From the NCBI GenBank assembly GCA_021397845.1, contig CM038038.1:62118748-62182747 (forward strand): DNA of 64,000 nucleotides. Reading direction: 5' to 3'. Under the pieces are notes generated by a model that did no database searches, was not told the DNA's origin, and worked only from the letters and a program-made list of their open reading frames with translations. Below are positions 55,966 through 64,000 of the stretch, piece by piece. This DNA is from Areca catechu (lineage: Eukaryota > Streptophyta > Magnoliopsida > Arecales > Arecaceae). The position numbers were made by a program, and so were the translations under genes. Position 1 is the first letter of the stretch. Every line of letters begins with the position of its first letter.

Positions 55966-57597
55966 TGTTGCCCAGTAAGCAACCCAAGAGGGGGGTGAAT
56001 TTGGTTTTTAAAAAAAAATGTTTTGACAAACTAACTTAATAAAACTTGATACTAGGCAATGCAATCCAATTCAAAAAGTATATTAGCAAGGTACTATGAT
56101 TCAAGTGCAATGCTCTAAAATAAAAGTATAGTGGAAATTAAGAGCAATAAATAAAGAGCAAAGAGAGAGAGATCAAGTAATCACAAACACCAAAAGCTAT
56201 AGTGGTTCGGTGCTATCTAATGTACCTACATCCACTCCCCAAGATCTCCTTGGGAATACACTATAATTACACTGGTATTATAGCCGATTAGTTTTCCAGG
56301 CTCACTAATCAAAACCTGACTTGTTTTCACAAGGCTCATAAGTCAAAACCTCACTTAGTTTTACGGGCTATCCAAGAACCTAATTGGATATCATAAGGCT
56401 CACCAACAACCTCCCTTGATTTTCCAGGCTAACCAAGAACCTTAGTGGTTTTGCAGGCTAACCACCAACCTAATTAGTTTTCCAAGGCTTACCAATAACC
56501 TCCCTTGGTTTTACAAAAGGCTAACCAAGAACCCTTACAAGAAATATGGTTTAAAAGTAAAGAACCAATATAAGCTTTCTAAAACAAAGCGAATATCTCG
56601 ATGTATCTCGATATAGAGTTGCTTTGCACTTGTTAAAGCCTTTGGATGCCCAAGTATGGATGATCTTCAATGCTCTTGAAGGCTGTTGAATGCTTGGAGG
56701 CTTCCTTTAGCTTGAGAGTGGTTGAAACTTCAATGAATAGGAGTTAAAGCTCACTTTTCTTCTTTCTTCTCAAAACTCTTTAATGTTTTTCAATGATTTT
56801 TTATTTTGATTTGATTTGGAGCATATATATACCTTCTCAAGGCCTCAAAACTGAATTCTAGGTGTTAGACTTGAAAAACTAGCCGTTGGGGATAATTTGG
56901 ACGAGTTCTATGTTTAAGAAAACTAACCATTACTGTTGCTAGAACTCCATGTATCGATACTTCCTCAGTTGAGTCGACACATAAGGTCGACACATGTTAA
57001 TCTTAAGTCGACACATAGTTCAATTTGCTCTGTTCAGATTCTTTGAAAATCTCATATGTGTCGACACTTTCTCAGTTGAGTCGACACTTTAAGTCGACAC
57101 CTTGCTTCCATGTGTCGACACTTTAGCTGTTCCTTCAACTTCTTCAAGTTCTGTGGCTTGAAAGTCTCAGGCGATGTGTTGATCCATGTGTCGACACCTT
57201 GAGTCGACACTTTAGGTCCATGTGTCGACACTTCATCTATGCCATTTGAAACATCGCTGTGTACCGGCCTGAGTCGACACTTCGTCTCCATGTGTCGATA
57301 CTTCATGTCATGTATCGACATTTTGAGTCAACACTTCTTTGAAAAAATCACAGAAGATGCTAAAATTGAGCTGGAACATGTTTCCATTTAGCTTAGCTAT
57401 CCATTCAACCATCTTTTAAGTGTCCAAGTATTCTTTTGAGCAATCTTTTTATTCAAACTTGGCTTCTTCAAAACCATTGGGCTTCATTAATTTTTGTGAG
57501 CACCTTTTCAACAAAAACACACTCAAAGAAAATCATTAGTCCTCAACTTATACTTAATTATTTTGCTTATCATCAAAATCAATTAATGGAGTCAACA
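55966..57597 (-). repeat. N 3' LTR
   Basis: 1.63 kb; minus-strand start TGTTGACTCCATTAATTG after the purine tract, end CTTACTGGGCAACA. Only one copy is in the window, so the ends rest on terminal motifs and the junction with M. Contains the GTCGACAC cluster. Confidence 0.8.
56970..57330. repeat. GTCGACAC palindrome cluster in N LTR
   Basis: I count 11 exact GTCGACAC (core palindrome GTCGAC) in about 310 bp, plus variants such as GTCGATAC and ATCGACAT. Many are preceded by CCATGT or TTGA. Spacing is irregular and the intervening sequences differ, so this is not a CRISPR or satellite array. Confidence 0.85.
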
Positions 57598-58260
57598 ATC
57601 TCCTCCTTTTTGATGATGGCAAAACTCTTAAGTATAAATTGCTTTAAAATTAAGCTTTTAAGAGAATTGATCAAGGTGCATAAAGTTGAAAGCATTAAGA
57701 ATATCAACATTACTTTCATTAATGATATGACAATTCAGAGCACAAGTAATAGTGTCAGTGCTTGTTATAAAGATGGAGAGTATCAAAGTTTTGGTATTCA
57801 TTTAAATAAATAGAAAACATGTATCATGATACTATACAAGAAAATTTCAGCAAACAACAAAGCTCCCCCTGAATCAATGATTCATAACGAAATTTGTAAA
57901 AATCTTTTTAAACATTTAAAGAGGGGTTTTAAGATGAAATTCATTTTGAAAGGATTTCCAAATGAAAATAAAGTAAAGCTCCCCCTTTCTTAAAGAATTT
58001 TGTAAATGATTTTTGATTTTCAATTCAGGTTTTCAAAAAAAATGTTTACTACTTGCATATCACAAATATAAGTCAGAACTAAATCAAAACTACTCCCCCT
58101 TTATTTTTGTGAAGTATACACATTTATACTTAAATCAAGTATACACATTTATACTTAAATCTCACTAAATTACTCCTCCTTTTTGTTATCATTAAAAAGG
58201 TAAGAAAAGAACAAATAACTTGAGTAATTAGAAATACTCCTCCTTTAAAATTCATTCATT
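57598..58260 (-). other. N untranslated region with multiple polypurine-like tracts
   Basis: Minus-strand purine motifs: AAAAAGGAGGAGATTG beside the LTR (57598-57612), then TTCAGGGGGAGC (57862), AAAGGGGGAGC (57979), AAAGGGGGAGT (58092), AAAAAGGAGGAGT (58172) and AAAGGAGGAGT (58235). A 24-bp direct duplication (AAGTATACACATTTATACTT) lies at about 58115-58162. The plus-strand 125-codon ORF at 57436-57813 crosses the LTR edge and is accidental. Confidence 0.7.
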
Positions 58261-58425
58261 CATTCAAGAGTGAAGACATTGAAGAGCAATTCAAGATATA
58301 TCATTCATTTGCATCAAATACATAAAGATGAGGAACAACAAGGTCTTTCATATAAACTTAAAACTTGTACAACAGTTACATAACAAGGATAAAAAAAATA
58401 CATAGAAGCGTATAAAACAAACTAT

Positions 58426-60502
58426 CTAGAAGTACATAAAAGTCCTAATCCTCATCCATGGAATCATCAGAAGATGAACCGATCTCAATCGGTCTTGTAC
58501 CAGTGAAGGAGCGAGCTCGCGGCCATCTCGATCAAAGATCTCTAAGTCTGGTCCTGGTCGGCTATGGATGGGTGAGACGACCACATCCTCTGTGATGAGC
58601 ATATGTCCGACCTCTGGCTGTAACAGTAGAGGTAGAACCAATGTCTTCTACAGGAATGGAAGTGATCGGTCAACCATCTTAGCCACCGCTAGAAGAGGTG
58701 TGCGATCAAATGAAGGACCTGAGTCGAGATAATGAAAGCCGGGTGTATAAAGTCCAAGCTCTCGACTCAACGATGATGTTTGAAGAGTAAGAGTATCAGT
58801 AATCTGTGAATCAAGGATAGGGGTCTCAGCTGATGTAATAACAGGTGTATCAAGAACAGAAGAATCAGCTATAAAATGTATCGATGTATCAATAATCAGT
58901 GTATCAATAATAGGGGTCTCAAGGATAGGTGTATGAATATCAGGGGAATCAATATCAGGGAAGTCAATAATGGGTGTATTGATCACTGGAGAGAGAACAG
59001 GAATAGGAAAAGGAGTGCGATCATCCAATCTAAAAGAAGAAGATGGAATAGGAATCTGGGCAGGTGAACAAGATGGGTCAACAACAAGACTCGTAGGCAA
59101 GTCATCCATCACCTCTACAACTGGCTCTGAAGTGAGATCAGTAATGTCAAATCTATCTGAGTCAGTCTCCTCATCTCCATCATCATCTTCAATAACTGTA
59201 TCACCAACAGTGTCATCATCTCCAACAGCAATATCAACACCAGTATCAATGTCAACAATATCATCAGCTGGTGCATGAGTAGGTACATGAGCAGGTGCAA
59301 AAGCAGTATTGGTTGCTAGAGCACTCGCTGAGGATCTGGATAGTGCTGAAAGAATAGCCGAGATGCCATCACTAAGTCCAGCATGGCTCTCTCACATCTC
59401 GGCTATGAATACGTCAAGACGCTGCCTCATGATGAATACGTCAATCTCTATGCATCTGACTCTATCCTCTAAACTATCTGAAATGCCAAGAGTCTCCGTC
59501 TGTGCTGGCTGAGGCTGTGCAGATGTGGAAGGATCAGACTGAGGAGCAACCATTGGCTGTGCTGCCATCTCAGTCTGAGTCTCGCTGTGTCCTGCCTCAC
59601 TAGAGAGAATCCGCTCTTCCTCTGCTGTGTCATCATCATCAGCTTTATCCTCGGCCTGACTTGATATCCTGCATGTCCACTGGCCTCAGAACAAGTGATA
59701 GCCTATCCGATGCAATGACCTGATGTCATACATATCGATATGAAGCAATGTACGACAAGGCTCATCCTGAAAGCTGACTCCATACTCCTGAAATAATACT
59801 GTCAGTCCTATGCCATAAGGTAAGCAAAGCTGCTTGCTAGTCGATGCCTCTGTAATCTGATGTACCATCAGTACTATAATGCATACTGGCATGCACTGAA
59901 CCAGTGAGACCATCACGAGCAGCTCCCGCTCTGTGATATAGTCGAAATGTCCGGTCTTCGATAGAAAAATCCGGGCGACGATGTGATGCAGTAGTCTCAT
60001 CTCTGTGGATAACCTGGATGCCGGAATAATGGCTCCCTCTGGTAGAATGTCAGACTCAAAAATGCATTGAAGACCACTAACTCGATCCATCAAACTATCA
60101 ACAATAGATCCTGTCATCGGTATATTCCATACTCTGCTCAAAATCTCTGAAGTAATGGGGATATCCCATCCTCTGACCTGTGCCAACCACCATTTGTCCC
60201 ACGGGCGAGTGATCTGCAGAACCTCTCATCAGCTTGGGGTAATACCTCTCACTGAGTGAACAGAAAGTAGTCAGACCAGCCTAACGAATCCACACTCCAA
60301 TCTGAAAATGCTGCTAGTCGACAAATGAGAAACCCACTCGACATCCTCGAACCACAGTCTTTGAGTTCATCCAGCTAGATGGAACAAACAAGGGTCATGC
60401 AAGCAAATCCGGAGCTCTAGACTCATGTTGGGCCTTCGTCCTTCACTCTTCTTCTTGGTTTGACTGACGAGGTCGATGAACAACTTATTTGCGAGGACCC
60501 AT
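58426..60502 (-). pseudogene. N third ORF (plant-transposon-protein-like / env-like position)
   Basis: Downstream of pol on the same strand. The probable start is ATG at 60502 (MGPRK), with an early stop and a frameshift before 60186. From 60186 to 58426 one frame has three stops. Its first part (about residues 1-165 from 60186: RGWDIPITSEILSRVWNIPM, RLLHHIVARIFLSKTGHFD, LPYGIGLTVLFQEYGV) resembles the putative plant transposon protein family (Pfam PF20167, from memory). Then come an acidic, Gln/Ser-rich linker (DDDDTAEEE) and a low-complexity region of D-[TI]-P-I repeats (59000-58800). I see no transmembrane pair typical of an envelope. Role unknown. Confidence 0.65.
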
Positions 60503-60754
60503 TGCTTTAATTGAAGAATTGGGCAAGATTTTGGTTGAAATTAGGGGTTTCTAGGGTTTGGAAATCAAAACCTAGTAGAGTTCTAACCAAAAAACCGGCT
60601 ATCGATCTTCCAAATAAAAAAAATCAACGGGCAAAAACAATGAAAATAGTGGAAGGAATAGTAAGGATACCTTAAACCCTTGTGTCGGCTCGAAGGAGAA
60701 AAGATTTGGGGAGAAAAATGGTTTGGAAATCCCTTAAATCTCAGTCCGCTGTCG

Positions 60755-60800
60755 TTCATGTGTCGGCTCATGCATGTGTCGACACATTTTGGTGTCGACA
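60755..60800. repeat. Second GTCGACAC site cluster in N
   Basis: Two exact GTCGACAC-type palindromes plus TGTCGG and ATCGACTT variants between pol and the third ORF, the same motif as in the LTR 3.5 kb away. Confidence 0.75.
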
Positions 60801-61002
60801 CATCGACTTAAAATCCAAAAATCAGGGATTTCAAGGGTAGATCAAAATCAATTGAAATATGGTAAATTTAGAGTCAACTTAATAATGACTGAAAAAGAAT
60901 TATCATGATTAAGGTCGAATTGATCTAGTTTGAGTCAAATATAGGAAAAAAAAAATAATCAAATGAATTGATGATCCCGAGCTCTCTTCTAATCATACAG
61001 AA
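60801..61002 (-). other. N pol to third-ORF intergenic
   Basis: Non-coding, A/T-rich. I see nothing else here. Confidence 0.4.
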
Positions 61003-62598
61003 TCAATCTTCCAGAAGCGGTTTAGTTAAAATATCAGCTAATTGAAATTCAGTACTAATAAATTCAAGCAAAATATCATTATTTTCTATATAATCTCTAA
61101 TAAAATGATGTCTAATTTCAATGTGCTTACTCCTAGAGTGTTGAACAGGATTTTTAGTCAAGCAAATAGCACTAGTATTATCACATTTAATAGACGTACT
61201 AGCCAATTTGATTCCAAAGTCTTCAAGTTGTTGCTTAATCCACAAGATTTGAGCACAACAACTTCCTGCTGCGATATACTCAGCCTCAGCTATGGATAGT
61301 GCAATTGAAGTTTGTTTCTTGCTAAACCATGAGATCAAGTTAACTCCAAGAAATTGGCAAGTACCACTAGTACTCTTTCTATCCAATCTACAACCAGCAA
61401 AATCCGCATCAGAATATTCAATTAATTCAGTTGATGAATTTCTAGAATACCATAAACCAATACTAATAGTACCAGATAGATATCAAATAATACGCTTAAC
61501 AGCCATAAGATGTGATTCTTTAGGTTCAGACTGATATCTAGTACACATGCAAACACTAAACATTATATCTGGCCTACTAGCAGTTAAATACAATAAAGAG
61601 CATATCATACCTCTGTATAACTTTTGATCTATAGATTTATCATGTTCATCTTTATCAAGTCTACAAGAGGGGCTCATAGGCGTACCTATTGGTTTAGTAG
61701 TCTCCATCCCAAACTTCTTAATAATTTCTCTTATGTACTTAGCTTGGTTGATGAAGATACCATCTGTAGTTTTCTTGATTTGGAGTCCGAGAAAGAAATT
61801 GAGTTCTCCCATCATGCTCATCTCGAACTCACCCAGCATTAGCTTAGCAAACTCTTGATAAAGAATTTCATTAGTAGCACAAAAAATAATATCATCAATA
61901 TATATTTGTACTACTAATAAATCATTATATTTTTTTTTCAAAAATAGTGTCTTATCAACATTTCCTCTAGAAAATTTATTTCCAATCAGGAATTTGCTTA
62001 GTCTTTTATACCATACTTTAGGTGCTTGCTTTAATCCATAAAGTGCCTTATGTAATTTAAAAACATGATCAGGATGTGCATGATTTTCAAATCTAGGTGG
62101 TTGTTCAACAAAAACCTTTTCAGCTATAAAACCTTTCAAGAAAGCACTCTTAATATCCATTTGAAATAATTTGAAATTCATAAAACAAGCAAATGCTAAT
62201 AATAGCCTAATTGCTTCAAGTCTAGCAACAGGAGCAAAAGTTTCATCAAAGTCAATCCCTTCCTCATGATTGTAGCCTTTTGCAACTAGCCTAGCTTTAT
62301 TTCTAATAGCAATACCATTTTCATCTAATTTATTCCTAAATCCCCATTTAGTTCTAATAATTGAAACATTAGATAGTCTTTCTACAAGTGTCCAAATACT
62401 ATTTCTATCAAATTGAATTAGTTCTTCTTGTATAGCATTGATCCAATTAGAGTATATTTCAGCTTCCTCAAAACATTTAGGTTTTACTTGAGATACAAAT
62501 GCTATATAATCACATTCATTTCTAATAGAAGCTTGAGTTCTTATCCCTTTAGATGGATTATCTAAGATTAATTTCTTAGGATGTCCATCAGCATACCT
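61003..62598 (-). pseudogene. N reverse transcriptase and RNase H (copia)
   Basis: Minus-strand frame. RT: IRTKWGFRNKLDENG and ARLVAKGYNHEEGIDF (about 62330-62230), MDIKSAFLKGFIAEKVFVEQ (62160) and LYGLKQAPKVWYK. The catalytic box is VQIYIDDIIF (61900, YxDD kept), then FFLGLQI and GTPMSPSCRLD. RNase H follows with YSDADFAGCRLDRKSTSG, WFSKKQTSIALSIAEAEYIA and CDNTSAICLTKNPVQHSRSKHIEIRHHF, ending ADILTKPLLED at the pol stop. An internal stop lies after AVKRII (near 61480), an Arg codon to TGA. It is otherwise well preserved, so the insertion is fairly recent. Confidence 0.92.
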
Positions 62599-62849
62599 CT
62601 ACTCCTTAGGTAGATCTTGATGCTTTGGAGTGTCAACTTCTTTCTCATCCTTGTCTTGATCTTCTTCATTTGGTTGAACTTGATCATTCAAAGTTAGCTT
62701 CTGAAGCTTGTCAGCACCTGCATATTCATCAGATGTATCCTCTTTTCTCGAGGATTTGTTAGTACATTCTTCAAAAACAACATGCCCTGACTCTTGTACA
62801 ACCATGTTCATTAATTAAATACTCTATATGCCCTGCTTGATGTAGAGTA
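62599..62849 (-). pseudogene. N integrase-RT linker
   Basis: Acidic, low-complexity frame (DKLQKLTLNDQVQPNEEDQD), typical of the divergent region between copia integrase and RT. A stop after QDLPKE separates it from the RT frame. Confidence 0.65.
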
Positions 62850-63480
62850 TCCTAAGAAGATACCTTCATCAGACTTGGCATCGAACTTTCCATGATGATC
62901 TTTTTCATTGCTCAAAACAAAACATTTACAACCAAAAATTTAAAAATATTTCAAAGTCGATTTTCTTTAGTTATAAAGTTCATAAGGAGTTTTCTTTAAA
63001 ATAGGATGAATTAAAACTCAATTTAAAACATAACAGACTATATTAATAGCTTTAGCCCAAAAATACCTTGGCAAATTATTTTCACAAAGCATAGTGCATG
63101 TCATTTCTTCCAAAGTACGATTTTTTCTTTCTACTATCCCATTCTGCTGAGATATCCTAGGTGCAGAAAAATTGTATTCTATTTCTTTCTCTTTACAAAA
63201 GTTTTCAAAATCTTGATTTTCAAATTCAATTCCATGATCACTACGAATACAAATGACTGAAACACCTTTTTCATTTGAAACTTTTCTATAAAACTTTATA
63301 AATGCTAAAAATGATTCATCTTTTTGTGCTAAAAAGAAAATCCATGTAAATCTTGAAAAATCATCCACAATGACTAATCCATTTCTCTTGCCTCCTAAAC
63401 TTGATGTTCTAGTTAGTCCAAAGAGATCCATATGAAGTAGTTCAAGTAGCCTACTAGTAGTTACAAATCCTTTTGGTTTA
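62850..63480 (-). pseudogene. N integrase (copia)
   Basis: Core at 63431-63018: LLHMDLFGLTRTSSLGGKRN and VIVDDFSRFTWIFFLAQKDE (first Asp in HMDLFG), IRSDHGIEFEN (second Asp), QQNGIVERKNRTLEEM (Glu). The DDE triad is therefore intact. After RYFWAKAINIVCYVLN a stop occurs, and the C-terminal part (GIFLGYS-like) continues in fragments to about 62850. The frame differs from that of RT, so at least one frameshift separates them. Confidence 0.88.
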
Positions 63481-64000
63481 AAAGAAGTTTTGACTTGTTT
63501 ACCAAATTGACATGCTTAGCAAATTCTATCTTTTTCAAAGCAAATTTCAGGTAGATCTCTAACTAAATTCTTTTTACAAAGTTTTGAAATAAGGTACATA
63601 CTAGCATACCCTAACATTCTATGCCATAACCAATTAGTCTATTCTTTAGTAGAAATCATTGCAACAAGGCATTCTCCATTAGACAAAGATAGATCATCTA
63701 GGTCTACCAAATAAATATTTCCATGCCTTTTTCCAATGAATTGTACTCCATTTATATCCGGACTAGTAATCATGCAATATGATGATTTAAAAATTACTCG
63801 AAAATCATTATCGCAAAACTGACTAATGCTTAAAAGATTATGCTTTAAATCATCTACTAAAAGTACAGTACTAATACTATTAGAAGGAGTTATGTGAACC
63901 TTATTAATACCAATAATTTTTCCTTTACCATTATCACCGAAGGTATTACTCCCTCCATTCAAAGCTTCAAGAGAAGTGAATTGCTTCACATCTCCAGTCA
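63481..64000 (-). pseudogene. N protease end and GAG-pre-integrase domain
   Basis: At the window edge TGDVKQFTSLEALNGG is the sequence just after the copia protease active site. Then TFGDNGKGKIIGINKV and LLVDDLKHNLLSISQFCDND, the GAG-pre-integrase part. A stop follows STKE; the zinc-binding HHCC region follows with one stop in place of a residue before ACQFGKQVKTSF. The catalytic DSG lies beyond the window. Confidence 0.85.

Larger units (their letters stand above)
55966..64000 (-). mobile_element. Element N: Sirevirus-like Ty1/copia element, 5' part outside window
   Basis: Minus-strand copia element: protease/GAG-pre-integrase end, integrase, RT and RNase H from 64000 down to 61003, a third ORF at 60502-58426, a run of polypurine-like motifs and the 3' LTR (55966-57597). 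Pol order IN before RT defines Ty1/copia. A post-pol ORF and multiple purine tracts point to the Sirevirus group. It is inserted in the 5' LTR of M. The 5' LTR and gag lie beyond the right edge. Confidence 0.85.

Noticed and set aside
56970..57330. Possible CRISPR or satellite array from GTCGACAC repeats
   Set aside because: Repeat is only 8 bp, spacing irregular, eukaryotic LTR context.
57436..57813. 125-codon plus-strand ORF
   Set aside because: Antisense to N, crosses its LTR edge and polypurine tract.

Overview
The window is repeat DNA from a flowering-plant nuclear genome. I find no convincing autonomous host gene, tRNA, rRNA or CRISPR array. Essentially all of it is LTR retrotransposons nested inside one another, as in gene-poor plant heterochromatin. 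The species cannot be named from this sequence. Plant origin rests on the lineages present: Athila-type Ty3/gypsy, chromodomain-bearing Ty3/gypsy (chromoviruses) and a Sirevirus-like Ty1/copia. Element letters below are mine.

Nesting, outermost first. Z is a chromovirus whose gag-protease remnant is at 45149-46694. Athila element A (2192-45148, +) sits inside Z's gag. Inside A are X (1-2191, copia-like LTR, -), B (2993-9908, chromovirus derivative, -, target duplication GAGCT), E (15018-17803, -, CCATC) and H (18604-44522, chromovirus with gag-PR-RT, +, TAACC). Inside H's pol is T (23807-43320, non-coding copia-like, +, CCAAG/CCATG). Inside T are S (25627-31903, +, ACCAT), G (32855-39304, -, TTAAG) and K (39633-42458, +, GGGTT). 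To the right of Z's remnant are an orphan LTR stub Q (46704-46836) and M (46837-55965, -). M contains P (50858-53421, +) and is cut by N (55966 to the window end, Sirevirus-like copia, -). The chain Z>A>H>T>S/G/K is five insertions deep. Removing the inserts rejoins host reading frames at two places (T in H pol, P in M gag).

Most elements lack replication enzymes. B, S and M keep Gag-related sequence and the integrase C-terminal/chromodomain end, but a shared non-coding spacer replaces protease, RT, RNase H and the integrase core. G keeps protease and fuses it in frame to the integrase C-terminus plus chromodomain. A keeps Athila gag and protease only. E, K and P are short elements carrying different G+C-rich cargo; K's cargo includes what looks like the 5' end of a captured plant gene. 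Seven elements with different LTRs share an inverted repeat, ACTCGAC-N3-GTCGAGT, 20-21 nt from the 3' LTR beside the polypurine tract. N has two clusters of the GTCGACAC palindrome, a series of polypurine-tract-like motifs, and a third ORF after pol.

Nearly all reading frames carry stops or frameshifts. The parts plausibly still able to act in cis are LTRs, primer sites and polypurine tracts, which paired TSDs and similar LTRs suggest were used by enzymes supplied in trans.
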